Assembly (NCBI GenBank): GCA_030280995.1
Contig: JASXTE010000002.1
Coordinates: 8,324,183 to 8,388,182 of the forward strand
DNA length: 64,000 bases
DNA from: Hemileia vastatrix
Taxonomy: Eukaryota; Basidiomycota; Pucciniomycetes; Pucciniales; Zaghouaniaceae
Direction of reading: 5' to 3'
The position numbers and the translations under genes were made by a program. The notes beneath the pieces are model-generated. The model was not told the DNA's origin, did no database searches, and worked only from the letters and a program-made list of their open reading frames with translations. Shown here in pieces: positions 32,933 to 43,829 of the stretch. Position 1 is the stretch's first letter. Every line of letters starts with the position of its first letter.

Positions 32933-35313
32933 ATGGCTTCTGGCTCATCTATTCCTGTGGTGACTGTCAGTGGGGGGGAAGGTCCTCCTGCTGTGATGGT
33001 TTGTGAGTGTTTGAGGATTAAAACTTGGGATGGTACCAAGTTTAATGGAGATTATGTGAAGTGGCTTTTGGAGAAATATGAAACTGCTGTTGGTATGGAT
33101 GGTGCTTCTTACCTGGACATGGTGAAGCAGATCATTTTCTTCATTGCTAATAGGGCAGTAGAGAAGGAGATTGTGGCTATGTCTGGCTACAAGAAGAGGG
33201 ATTGGAAGTTGTTGTGCAGGAAGATGGTGGATAGATGGGGTGTCAGGTTCACTATGGTGAATCTGAACAAGGTTGTCAGTGAGTGGCTGTATTATGGTGG
33301 TGTTGGTAACTTACTTAGTTACAGGAAGTTTTTACTACAGTTTGATACTGTGGTAGAATATTTGGTGGAAGTAGAGGAGTTGGCACATAAAAATGCTACC
33401 AAACATATTTTTTGGTCTGCCCTGGCTAGAGATGTTAGGATGAATGTGTTGAAGGAGTTGTCAAGGAAGGACTTGATGAAGACTCTTTCTAATGGGGACC
33501 AGAAGTTGCTTGCCTTGGACAAGGTGAAGGAAGCTGTGGAGGCTCATTTGAAGTTTTTGGCTGTGGAAACCTATCAAGAGGGGTGTGCCAAGTATGTAAG
33601 CAAAGTCAGTGAGGCTTGGCTGAAGAGGAGAGTAGGATGAAAAAGAAAGAGAAGAATATTTTGGAGGTTTCCAAGCAGGAGAGGGACCCAGTGGTAGAGC
33701 AGTTGGCTGATCTGACAAAACAGCTACATATTTTTATTCAGGAGGCTAAGAAGGTCAATAGGGCTCCTTCTCAGCCTAAAGATTTTGACAGGAGGGCTGG
33801 TAGGAGTGATTCTTGGGTCTGCTCTTATTTCAGCAGGAGGGGGCACAAGTCCAATTATAATTGGGCTCTGAACAGAGATGTGTCAGAAGGAAAGGCGGAG
33901 TTTGACTGCAGGGAGTTCAAATTCCCTGATGGTTCATTTGTGAAGCCCAGTGAAGGGCAGGCTCCTGTTGATTTGGTCAGGAGAAGAAATGTTCTCAATC
34001 AGAGGAGGCCAAGGTTTGAGGAGATCTCTGATCAGGGGAAGTCTTCTGCTAAGGCAGATGAAGATGTCAAGGGAAAAGGGAAGGAGGTTAATAAAGTCTC
34101 TTTTTCTACCTTCTTTGGTGGGTTGGAGTTGTATTATTTTGGAGGACAGTCAAGTGGTGAATGCTTAGCTGGTGCCTATGATGTTGAAGCTGGAAAAGTG
34201 GGAAGGCTTAAGAGAAGTTCACAGGCCCAAGCAAAGCCTAAGGCTTTAAAGGTGGATCCTAAGCTGAGTGCAGCTAGGGGGAAGTACAGCAAGGAGGAGC
34301 TGTACAAGATTCAGAAGGGGATTGCTGATATGGCCCCCCCAGTTTTGGTGCATTGGAAATGAATGGTGAGCCAATGCCAATGGATGTTGATTCTTACTCA
34401 GAGGAGGATGTCCCTTTGTCTTCATTGCCAAAGCCTGCTGGAGTTAGAGGTGTTGGTGAGTGATCTGGTTTGATTCCTGTTGATGGAAAATCTGTTGGTG
34501 GTTCTGGTCCTCAGGAGATTTCTAGGACCAAGGTAGTGAAGCCAAGGGCTCACCTTGAGAGGCCAGTAGTTTCTGGCCAATCTAATGTTATGGACTCTAT
34601 TCTGGACAAGATGAATCAGGGTCAGGTTTCCCTTTCTTATGGGGAATTGTACGCTATCAGTCCTGGGTTGGCTGATAGACAAAAAAATTGTTGACCAGGA
34701 GAAGAGTTTCTTCTGGGAAGGTAGAATACATCTGTGATTCTGCTGAGAAGTTTTTTGAGGGGTTGGAAACTCATTTTTCTGCTCCTCTGGGTTATGTCAA
34801 TGTCACTCTGAATGACAGGGAGGCTAGGGGATTGGTGGATCCAGGTTCTTAGATTAACCTGATTTCTTTGTTTGAGGCTACTCATCTGGGTCTCCCCATC
34901 AAGACAGGAATTGGTGTGAATTTAAGAGAGATTGGTGGCCATATCAATTAGATAATTGTGAAATCTGAATCTGTAAAGCTGGATGTCTGTGGAGCCTCCG
35001 GAAAGGTTCATTTTTACATTGCCAAAGGTAATGTAAAAGCTGTTTGGGTTGACCATTCTTTATGGATTTCCAGGCAAGAATTGGTTATCAGTTTGACATG
35101 GGAATCAGTTTAGAGTTGACTGGTGAAGATGAGAGGAGGCTTCAAATGAGGTTATCATCTCCTGGAGATGATGGTTGGGAGACCAGGCCTGGTTTGTCTT
35201 CAATGTGCCAGTGCATGGATTGCTGTAGGAGAAGAAAAGAAGTGGGTGCCACCTCTGGTTTTTTGGAGTGGGGCTCAGGATCTAGTGAGAGTCTGTCTTT
35301 TTTAGAGTTATAA
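32933..35313 (+). pseudogene. Gag-protease of element 4
   Basis: The ATG at 32933 starts a Gag related to element 2 (LRIKTWDGTKFNGDYVKWLLEKYETAVGMDGASYLDMVKQI). A frameshift near 33615 leads into frame 33616-34362, which holds a damaged zinc knuckle (CSYFSRRGHKSNYN). The protease region lies at about 34740-35100: a VDPGS-stop-INL sequence corresponds to VDSGSQINL of element 2, so the catalytic DSG has Ser changed to Pro and a TAG follows. The last frame (35062-35313) ends three codons after the slippery heptamer. Confidence 0.82.
35298..35304 (+). promoter_or_regulatory. Putative -1 frameshift site T TTT TTA, element 4
   Basis: The heptamer is in exact X XXY YYZ phase with the Gag-Pro frame (codons TTT at 35299 and TTA at 35302). 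It lies six bases before the TAA at 35311. After a -1 slip the frame continues as FFRVIRADHPSA, matching GVAGADHSN of the other elements. UUUUUUA is one of the most efficient known slippery heptamers. Confidence 0.75.
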
Positions 35314-35571
35314 GGGCTGATCACCCTAGTGCTACAACCTCTCCCCAAGATGAGGAAATCCCAGGTTGTAGTAGGTCAGCTCCCTTGGAGATATACCAAG
35401 TGGATTTTCAACTTCCTCTTTTTAATGTTTCTCTTCTCTGCAAGTATTCTTCATGATTTTTATAAAGTATCTGTTCACTCTCAAGATTTTCAATTATTTT
35501 TAATTCAATTTCAAAAATGAAGATTGGTTATATATCTTTATTGAAAGATATGCGGAAAAGTATTGGAGCAG

Positions 35572-36273
35572 TGAGATTGGGGTCTAAAAGTAAGTCCTCC
35601 CAATTGTGCACCGTTAGGGTTTCTTCTATGCCTTTCAAAAACATTACCTTGGCCAAATCTGTGAGCATTGGGGAAACCACTGGTTATTTTTGTAGGATGG
35701 AAGAAAACTCAAGAAAAGAAGATAAAAATTTCAAGATAACTGAGGAAAAGCAAGAAAAAAATCTGAAGATAATTAAAAAAGAAGAAAAGAATTATTTTTG
35801 TAAGGATCATCAAGATCAATTTTTGTGCCTCAAGCCTGAGGTTAAACTGCACAAAATTTTGAAGAAAGAAGACATCAAGATCAATTTTTGGGCCTCCAGC
35901 ATGAAGTTAAACTGCACAAATTTTTGAAAAAAGAAGATCATCAGGATGAATTCTTGGGACTCCAGAATGAGGTTAAACTGCAAGAATTTTCGAAGAAAGA
36001 AGATTTCCAAGATCAATGTTTGGTACTCCGGCATGAGGATGAACTTCATAATTGTTGAAGATTTGATTCAGAAGATGAATCAAGATTTGAAGATTTGGAA
36101 GATGGAAGTGAGGATGAAGATGTGGAATTGAGGAAAATTTGTGGAGTGGTGAGATTGGGGTCTAAAAGTAAGTCCTCCCAATTGTGCACCGCTAGGGTTT
36201 CTTCTACACCTTTCAAAAACATTACCTGGGCCACACATGTGAGCAATGGTGAAACCCTTGGTTTTTTTTCCAG
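35572..36273 (+). repeat. Duplicated 125-bp intron-like block in the element-4 linker
   Basis: The segment GTGAGATTGGGGTCTAAAA-GTAAGTCC... occurs at 35572-35695 and again at 36149-36273, 577 bases apart, with about 90% identity. Each copy contains a GTAAGT donor-like site (35591, 36168) and ends in a T-rich stretch plus TAG or CAG, like an intron. Between the copies lie four hairpin-motif copies. Confidence 0.75.
35828..36047. repeat. Four hairpin-motif copies in element 4, pre-RT
   Basis: In sense: CCTC-AAGCCT-GAGGTTAAACTG (perfect), CCTC-CAGCAT-GAAGTTAAACTG (one mismatch), ACTC-CAGAAT-GAGGTTAAACTG and ACTC-CGGCAT-GAGGATGAACT. They are about 60-70 bases apart and correspond to the LQQEVKLQ arrays of elements 1 and 2. 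Confidence 0.82.
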
Positions 36274-38065
36274 GTCTGGTGGTGAAGATGTCCTGAAGAT
36301 CCCTCAAGTTGACAGTGGAGCCGCAAAGTACAAGAAGGTCGCACAGAAGATTAGGCCTGTCAATGAGCCTATGCCTGTGGGTTTGAATCCTCCTTTGAAG
36401 AAGCCTTTGTTATCAAGAGATCTGTACTGTACACCTCTAGTGAAAAATCATCCTGATTTTTTGGAACCTGCTAGGGTAACTGTGGAAAGTTTGAAAGTTG
36501 TTAATTTTGGTCCTGATGGGTAATTGTCTGATGAGGAAAAGAAGTTTTTGTTGCACGTTATTGTGCTCAGGGAGAAAGTGGTGGCATTTGTTGAAGAGGA
36601 AAGGGGTGTTTTGAAACACTCTTATGGGGAACCTTACTTGATTCCTGTGGTTTGTCATCAACCTTGGCAAATCAAACCTATTCCCATTCCAGCTGCAATT
36701 AGGGATGATTTTGTGGAGATTGTTATGGAAAGAGTCAGGACAGCATTGTATTAACAATCAACTTCTAGTTACTCAAGTCTGGTTTTCTGTGTTGAGAAAC
36801 AGAATGGGAAGTTGAGGGGGTTGCATGTTCTTAGGGCCTTGAATAGAGTCACTATCAAGGATGCAGGGATACCTCCAAGTGTGGAGGACTTTTTGGAAGC
36901 TTTTGCTAGAAGGGTGTGTTATTGTTTGGGTGATATTATGGGTGTTTATGATGAAAGGAAACTTCACACTGATATACGGCCACTCACAACGTTTGAGACT
37001 CCTCTGTGAAGATTTCAGCTCACTAGGTTTCCTCAAGGAGCAGCTAATTCAGTAGAATTATATCAAGCTCAAATGGTTGTATTTTCCAGGATGAGGTTCC
37101 AACTCATGCTGGTATTTTTATTGATGACAGTGGAATCAAAGGACCCTCCACTAATTATGGAAATGAGGTGCTGAAGGAGAATCCAGGGATAAGGAGATTT
37201 GTTTGAAAATATGAAATTACTCTAGAGAGAGTATTTTTTAGGATTGAAGAGGCTGGTTTGACCATTTCTGGGTCAAAGTTTTGTTCTTAAGTTCCTGCTC
37301 AGGAGATTCTGGGTCATGTAGTAAGTAAGGAGGAAAGGATTATGGCAAAGAAGAAAGTTAATAAAATTCAGTCATGGCCAAGGCCCAAAAATACTTCTGA
37401 AGTTGGGGGATTTTTGGGAGTTCGTGTGTATGTCAGGATTTTTATTAAATATTTTTCTTTGTTGGCTTCACCCTTGAGAAGGTTGATTAGCAAAAGTGCA
37501 GTGTGGGAATGGACTGAAGAGTGTGAAGAGGCTTTTCAGAAATTGAAGAAGGTGGTAGGTGAAGATATTATTCTTCACAAGTTGGATTATGGAAGGGAAG
37601 CTGGAAAAATTTATCTGGTGGTGGACTCAATTTATATTGCTGCTGGTGCTGTTTTTTCTTAGGAAGATAAAGCTGGGAAGGTCTTTCCAGTAAGGTATGA
37701 GTCTGTAGTTTTTTATGAGGTGGAATACAGGTATTCTCAGCCAAAGTTGGAATTCTATGGTGTAGCAAATATTTTGAAGAAGCTACAAACTTTTTTGTGG
37801 GGGCAGAATTTTGGCTGCAGGTGGATGCTAAATCTCTGGTTCAAATGATCAACACACCTAGTCTTCCAAATGCTCCAATGACTAGGTGGGTGGCATTTAT
37901 TCAAAATGTTTCTTTTGACATGGTGCACAAGCCAGGTAAGACTTTTACGATGACAGATGGATTATCAACAAGACCACCCACAGATGAAGATTCTGATTCT
38001 GAAGAATTTGATGAAGATGTTCCAGTGGTTAGGGCCAGCGCAAAGGGTGGTGTAGATTTTTCTCT

Positions 38066-38124
38066 CCTCCTGAAAGAGGCTAAACTGGATGATTGTTCTT
38101 GCCTCCACCAAGAGGTTAAACTGG
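38066..38124. repeat. Two hairpin-motif copies in element-4 pol
   Basis: CCTC-CTGAAA-GAGGCTAAACTGG and CCTC-CACCAA-GAGGTTAAACTGG encode LLKEAKLDD and LHQEVKLDG. They sit at the same place in Pol as 15787-15866 and 58326-58405. Confidence 0.85.
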
Positions 38125-39664
38125 ATGGTTCTGATCTTTATTCTGGTGATCAGGATGTTTTTATTGATGAAGATGGGGCTGTTTTTTGGGATGGCACAAA
38201 ACTGGAGAATGGTGTTTTTTTTGGTGAACTGGATTCTCTTAAGATTCAGTGGAAGAAAAAGGAGGTGCCAAACTTTAAGGATTGGTTTCCTGGATGGGCC
38301 GGTTGTGTTGCTCATGTGTACACTGGAGATTTTGATGACATGGTTGTACCCTTGGATATTGTTTTGTTGGATTTTGAAGATGAGACATGGGGTCAGTTTG
38401 GATTTAATTTTATTATGGTTGAATATCTTTTAACCTTGGAGAGGCCAGATACTTTTGATGATGATACTTGGGTGGCAATAAAGAAGAAGAGTCCTGGCTT
38501 TTATGTGTCAGGAAAAAGGTTGATGAGAAGGAGACCTCCAAATCCTAAAGTGGTGGTGACTCAGAAGAAGGGTCAAGAGTTGGTTTTGAAGTCTTTGTAT
38601 GAAGACCTTGGTCATAGAGGCTTTGAGGAGACTTATAGAAGAGTAGCAGATAGATTTTAGTGGCCAGGTATGAAGTCGGCTGTGAAGGGTTGGTTTCAAT
38701 CTTGTGAAGAATGTCAAAGAAGAAGTTACTTAAAACCTAAAGAGGTTGGCTGTGCTACTGGTGAAACAACTGTGTTTGGAAGAGTCAGTTTGGATGCTGT
38801 ACATATCAAAGAGGCAGGTATAAATACTTGATTATTTCCAGGGATGATTTGTCTGGTTGGCTTGAGGGGGTGCCTCTGGTTAATTTGACTGCAAAAAAAT
38901 GTGGCAGAATTTTTGAAGAAAGAATGGGTGTTTAGGAATGGATTGATGAATTTGGTGACAGTTGATGGTGGGCCAGAGTTTGGAGCTGAATTCAAAGAAG
39001 CGGTGGCAAGTATTGGTTCTAAAGTCAGAGTGGCTACACCTTATTATCCTGAAGCTGAAGGCATGGTTGAAAGAGGCCATCAAGTTATCAAAAATGCTTT
39101 GGTGAAAATGTGTGGAGATAGTGCTGAAAAATGGAGGCATTATTTACCCTTGTTGTTATTTGCTGATAGGGTCATTGTGAAAAGGACAACTGGCTATTCC
39201 CCTTATGGATTATTTTTTGGGCAGAAAGCTGTTCTACCGGTGGACTTAGAAGCTGTCTCATATTTTGGAACTGATTGGGATGATATACGCTCAACAGAAG
39301 ATTTGCACTGTGCAAGGATGCAACAGTTGGAATGTAGGGAGGAATTTCAAGAGAACGCATACTCTAGAATGATGAAGATAAGAAATAAATCAGTCATATA
39401 CTAGGACAAGAAGTTGGCTCATAGACTCAGGAATCCCTTGAAACCTGGTTGTTTGGTTTTGGTGTATAATAGAATTTTTGAGAGTCAGTGAGGAAAGATG
39501 TTCTCTGACAGATGGAATAGATCTTACAGAGTCAGATCTCAGGTTTCTGGATGTTCTTATGTTTTGGAGGAGTTATATGTTACAGTCTTAAAGAAGAAAG
39601 TGGCTGCAGATCAGGTGAAGAGATTTTAACCTAGAGGCACGAAAAGTGAAGAAGATTGACTCAG

Positions 39665-40790
39665 CAATGAGGATAAACTATGGACCATTCTTTAAATTTG
39701 GATTTTGGTGATGCTGTGCATCTGTTTTGTTGGAAACTTTTTGTTAGAAGGTACCCATGGGTGGGGCTTCTAGATTTTATTTTAGAAAGTGTGGGTGTTA
39801 CTGATGGGCTGGCTGCTCTATCAGCAGTTACCGCAGATTGTCTGTTTCAAATGCCTTCTCTTAATTTGGTTGAACCTTAGTGTTGGTTTTTCTTCACAGG
39901 TTTTAGTCCTCTATGACTTTAAACTGGAAATTCTTTTGGTCATCAAGTGCCGGACTCTTCACACTAATTGGTTTTGGTTTGATGTGTTGGATTTTGTGTT
40001 TTTGTTAGAAGGTACCCAGGGGGGACTTCTAGATTTTATTTTGGAAAGTGTGGGGGTAACTGATTAGCTGGCTGCTCTGTAGAAAAGTTAACCCATAATG
40101 TCTGTTTCAAGTATCTTGTTTGTCCTAGTTGAATCCTAGTTCTGGTTTTTGTTATTCAGGTTTCAAGTCCACTATGACTTTAAACTGGCTTACTGGATCG
40201 GGACAGGCTTCTTACGTCTATTTGTTTTGGTGGGGGATCACTGGTGGTCTCCCATCATTTTTAATTATTGGAGGGAGACCACCCAGTGATCATTTCCTTG
40301 GACAGGACTTTCTATGGAGCTGGATTTTTTTTCTTTTTCTTTTCTTTAATTTTTGTGTCTATGGTTGTGTTAGATAGTAGTTTTAGATTTTTTTCTTTTA
40401 ATTTTTTATGGGAGCTATTATGATACAAAGAGGGTAAAATCAAAAAATTATATTATATGGTGTCACCACATCAGGGCCACCTGGATGTGGGCAAGCATTG
40501 GTTGGGAAAGGCTCATCAATCGGCCAGGAAATACTTTTTTCTTTCTTTTTTCTTTTTATTTTCTCAATTTCTATTAATTTCATCTTTATTTCAATTCATT
40601 TAAAATTTATTTAACAGTGTATCCACATCAAGGTGCTTTTGGATGTGGGTAAGGTATCAGGGGATCAGCTCATCAATTGTCTGGGGGATACCATTTGTAA
40701 TTATTATTTGTCTCATGTTATTATTATTATTCATTTCATTTAATTTTTCAACTCTCATATTTTTGGTTAATTTTGTTATTTATTTTCAAG
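39665..40790 (+). promoter_or_regulatory. Hairpin-rich 3' non-coding module of element 4
   Basis: In order: a motif copy at the pol end (39662-39685); a GGGGTAACTG-type hairpin, degenerate (about 39793-39833); AGTC-CTCTAT-GACTTTAAACTGG (about 39903); a second copy of the GGGGTAACTG block (40053-40090); AGTC-CACTAT-GACTTTAAACTGG (about 40168). Then comes a long hairpin with arms GATCACTGGTGGTCTCCC and GGGAGACCACCCAGTGATC (40228-40293), and two copies of a CCACATC/GGATGTGG hairpin (40465 and 40622). The latter copy lies next to GGTATC/GATACC arms (40652-40691). The order is the same as in elements 1 and 2. Confidence 0.68.
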
Positions 40791-41400
40791 TTTTTTTAGT
40801 ATGTTAGTAGTTTAAAATAAAAATAAAAATAAAATAAAAATAAAATAAAATAAATAATTAATTAATTAGAATAAAATAAAATTAAAAATAAAACAAATTT
40901 ATATATATATATATATTTCTGTTAATTATTATTGTTCTCTCTATTTAGTGACTCATTAATTTCTTTCTTGTTTATTTTAATGTCTGGAAGAAGAAGCCTC
41001 TGGTGGTGGGTCCGGATTATGATGGAGTTTTTGCTTTTTGTTAGGATTGGAAGAAGAACTGTTTTCTTTGTTGTGTAGGCGGCTAAAAAGAGTATATGGA
41101 TTGTAATGGTCAGGCAACTGAGTGGAAGGTTAATTTTGGGAAGAAGTGGAAGATGTGGGGATCAAGTGTTGGAAGGTGTGCTTGATAATTCTAGACATCT
41201 TCCAGTGGCCATCAAGGAGCTTTTTCCTGAGATTAATTTCAAAGTCATTCTATGGACCGTGGAGGGTAAAGGCCTTAAGCATGTTTGAACACATCATGCT
41301 TAGGTGTGTTTCATAATGGCTTAATCCAGAATTAAGGTAGTTTAAAGAGGCTGGCAAATCCCAATTTTAGTTTCAGGAGGCGGGGTTCCAACTACACAGA
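40791..41400. other. A/T-rich tract and spacer of element 4
   Basis: AAAATAAA and TATATATA runs lie at 40800-40920. The rest contains a short frame (41106-41288) without recognisable motifs. This is the same relative place as the AT tracts of elements 1 and 2. Confidence 0.5.
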
Positions 41401-41413
41401 AGAAATGTATCAG

Positions 41414-42537
41414 TTATTGTTCTCTTTTAAAGAAATTGGATTTATTAATTTTGTACTTACAGATTGGAAGTTCATCAAATTTGTAAGCGGCCGGGATTTG
41501 AGCTGTTGAAGAAATCTGAATGAATGTTGAAGGAGGATCAACCAGATAGAGGTATGGATTCTCATGATCATGCTCTAAATGGTGTTGAGAAGATGAAGGA
41601 GAAGAAGGGTGTTCCTGTGCCCTGGTTGGAGCAGCAGGGCTGCTGTTGTTGTTGTACATATTATTATTACTTGGCCCAGTTGGGTTGGACACTTGTGGTG
41701 GAGAACTAGGGTTTTTGAAGGAAGGATCAGGAGAAGGTGACCTGGAAGCTGGTTGTGATTCGCTGGATGAAGATCTAGAAAAAAGAAACCATCAGAGGAA
41801 TAATTTGTGGCCAGAGGAGAGATGTAGTTAGTTCTTCTTAAATTAACTGGAGATTTTTATTTGGAATCAGTGTTGCGTGCTCTGGTGTTTTCAGAAGGTC
41901 CTCTGGCAGGTTTTCTAGAGTTGTTGGAATTTTTGGGGATGTCTGGGGAAGAAATTAGGTGTGTACGCATTGCTCTGGAAGCACTAGGAGGTGTTTGCGT
42001 AGAGTTGTTGGTGTTTAATGGTGTATTTTGGCTGTTATCTGGGTGAATTTGGGAGTTTTGAGCCTTATTTTTCCTTTCTGGCAAGGCAGGCGGGCCGCCC
42101 AACATAGGGAGGGCTTCCTGGACGCAGTCTAGCAGCCTGGGAGCTGATTTGGCCAAATTTGCTGAGATAAAAGCATATTCTTGAGAAGATAGAGTAGATC
42201 TTTTAGGGAGTGGTTTGGGAATAGAATGGCATGATCTTCTGGAATGAGCAGAAGATAAAGAAGAAGAAGCAGGTCCAAGTTCTGGTGACCTGGTAAGAGA
42301 TCTGGAAATATATTTGTGTGAAGTTGAAGGCGGAGGTATTGGATATTTGGGGTCTCTGTCACATCTTTTCTTATTAGAATTGCAAGAATCACAGGCTCTG
42401 TTATAGAATTTGGCTTGAGGAGTAGTAAGAGTGAAGGTACAAGGTCTGCACATGTGGAGGCACTGTTTACAAGCAAAGTCCTTTGGAGCATTGAAACAGG
42501 GAAGGTCCTATGGGTCAAAGTCTGGGGATTCATCCAT
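41414..42537 (-). pseudogene. Zinc-cluster gene zf2 of element 4
   Basis: From ATG 42537 (MDESPDFDP, then TAG, then DLPCFNAPKDF) the frame reads CKQCLHMCRPC-(15 residues)-CDSCNSNKKRC, a CX2CX6C-X15-CX2CX6C zinc cluster. A basic, Ser/Pro-rich linker runs to 41857. A frame at 41692-41414 is a possible second exon, but its junction is not clear. It is antisense to the retroelement. A TATA-like ATATAAGGGAGG lies at about 42665-42676 on the minus strand, in front of it. One in-frame stop marks it as damaged. Confidence 0.62.
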
Positions 42538-42686
42538 GATCTGTGAAGGAAATATAATGTAGAGAAAGAGATGAATGAAAATTTTGTCAGTGATTTGTAG
42601 ATAATGATGAAAGAGTAGAAGTTCAGCAGGTTTTCTGTGGAGCACTGTGCATGGACGTGGCTCCTCCCTTATATGAAAAATGTGGC

Positions 42687-42818
42687 AAGTCTGTAAAGAC
42701 TTTAAACTGAACACTGTGGACAGTCCATCAAGAATTTAAACTAAGAAATGGTACAGTCCCCCAAGAATATAAACTGAGTATAGTTGTTGGTTGAGTACTC
42801 CAGGACTATAAACTGATA
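42687..42818. repeat. Hairpin-motif array between the zf genes of element 4 (first block)
   Basis: Four copies are spaced about 30-45 bases apart. The best is AGTC-TGTAAA-GACTTTAAACTG; the others are imperfect (AGTC-CATCAA-GAAT, AGTC-CCCCAA-GAAT, and a shortened one near 42800). Confidence 0.75.
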
Positions 42819-42889
42819 ATGTGTAGTTGGTGTGATTCTGGAAGAGAGCATCTAAGGGGGAGTCTCTGAATTTTGTCAAGGAAAATGTG

Positions 42890-42931
42890 GGGGTAACTGA
42901 TGAGCTGGCTGCTCTGTAGAACAGTTACCCC
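42890..42931 (+). other. GGGGTAACTG / CAGTTACCCC hairpin
   Basis: Perfect 10-bp arms enclose a 22-nt loop containing GAGCTGGCTGCTC. The same structure is found at 13642-13682 and 56321-56361 with arms GGGGTAATTG / CAATTACCCC. One base pair has changed on both sides (C-G to T-A), which supports pairing. Confidence 0.8.
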
Positions 42932-43000
42932 AGAATGTTAGTTTGTTTCTTTTGTCTTTGATGTTTTGATCTCTGGTTCTGTTTTTTTGATTCAGGTTTG

Positions 43001-43115
43001 GAGTCCCCAAGACTATAAACTGAGGGCTTTTGAGTCCCCCAAGACTATAAAATGAGGGCTGTTAGTCCCCCATGAAATAAAACTGAGGATTAGTCCCCCA
43101 AGACTTTAAAATTAG
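43001..43115. repeat. Hairpin-motif array between the zf genes of element 4 (second block)
   Basis: Four copies have periods of about 30 bases: AGTC-CCCAA-GACTATAAACTG (5-nt loop), AGTC-CCCCAA-GACTATAAAATG, AGTC-CCCCAT-GAAATAAAACTG and AGTC-CCCCAA-GACTTTAAAATT. Confidence 0.8.
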
Positions 43116-43169
43116 GAGTTTTTTATTTATTTTTTTATTTCTAAATCAAGATTTTCAGGCAAGAAGTAA

Positions 43170-43809
43170 TTACAGAAAAGAATCAAGAGATGTAACAAAA
43201 TGTTCAGCATTGGCTTTGAACTGGTGGATGAGTTTCTTCCTTTTCACAAGGTCCTGTGGGTTCCTGGCAGGAGTAGATTGGAAGTAATCTAGGATGAGAT
43301 GCTTCTGTTGAGAAGAATGTTGTTGAAAGCTGTCTTTGATGATGGGCAATGGATTAGGTGGGGGTTCTTCAATAGATCCCACATTGTCATCATCACTGTC
43401 TGTATTGGAATGAACTGGAAATTAGTCAGATTGAATTTCAGTATGAAGAAGTATTGGGCTTACAATTAGAAGGACCAGGGATTGAAGAGCTAGTGTTTTT
43501 AGAGGGGTTGGAACTCTTTTTTGAAGGGTTTAATTTGTTGGCCAGTCTGGGGATCAGTATGGATGGTCTGGATGTTTTGGTGCTGGTGGAAGGTGGATCA
43601 GGTTGGGGAGGAGAAGAAAATGTACCAGGTCTGAAACAAGTCTTCTTCCAAGAGTGACAGGCATAACAGGAGGTTCTGTAAGGGTGAGCTGGAGGTGTTA
43701 TCATACAAATTAGATTTTTGTCAATGCAGTATTGGCAAGGACGCATGTCAGTAGCAGATTTAGAGAGGAAGCTGAACATGGTGGTTGTGATGAAGGAGAA
43801 TGTGGACAT
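43170..43809 (-). CDS. Zinc-cluster gene zf1 of element 4
   Basis: Exon 1 starts at ATG 43809. It encodes CQYCIDKNLIC-(12 residues)-CYACHSWKKTC followed by a Ser/Pro-rich basic linker. A short intron (about 43445-43405) leads to an exon with NTDSDDDNVGSIEEP and LILDYFQSTPARNPQDLVKRKKLIHQFKANAEHF. That tail matches zf1 of element 2. The ATG is only 21 bases from the 3' LTR, so transcription must begin inside the LTR on its antisense strand. I see no stop inside the exons. It is a small DNA- or RNA-binding protein by motif; its target is unknown. Confidence 0.68.
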
Positions 43810-43829
43810 TCTCTATTAGAGGGAGGAGG

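Larger units (their letters stand above)
35320..39662 (+). pseudogene. Pol of element 4 (linker, RT, RNase H, integrase)
   Basis: Linker with hairpin-motif copies (35320-36290). AAKYKKVAQKIRPVNEPMPVGLNPPLKKP (36315 on) opens the RT part. NGKLRGLHVLRALNRVTIKDAGIPPS and CLGDIMGVYDERKL (36805-36960) are RT blocks, and FIDDSGIKGPS near 37120 is the catalytic site. SWPRPKNTSEVGGFLGV (37370) follows, then the RNase H start (LVVDSIYIAAGAV, 37615), LQVDAKSLVQMINTPS (37815) and MTDGLSTRPPTDEDSDSEEFDED. Integrase: HRGFEETYRRVADRF with TAG for Trp (38658), then VDGGPEFG and EGMVERGHQVIKNALVK (38960-39110), and a decayed end. About ten stops; where the ancestral codon can be judged, most are TGG or CAG/CAA altered by transitions. 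Confidence 0.85.

Noticed and set aside
41524..42046. Plus-strand frames 41524-42046
   Set aside because: They are shadows of the minus-strand zf2 gene of element 4 and carry no domain.
42890..42931. Hammerhead ribozyme (CTGATGA followed by stem and GAAC)
   Set aside because: The CTGATGA box and a possible stem II are present, but the conserved GAAA after stem II is missing. The family-A copies read TTGATGG, so the core is not kept.
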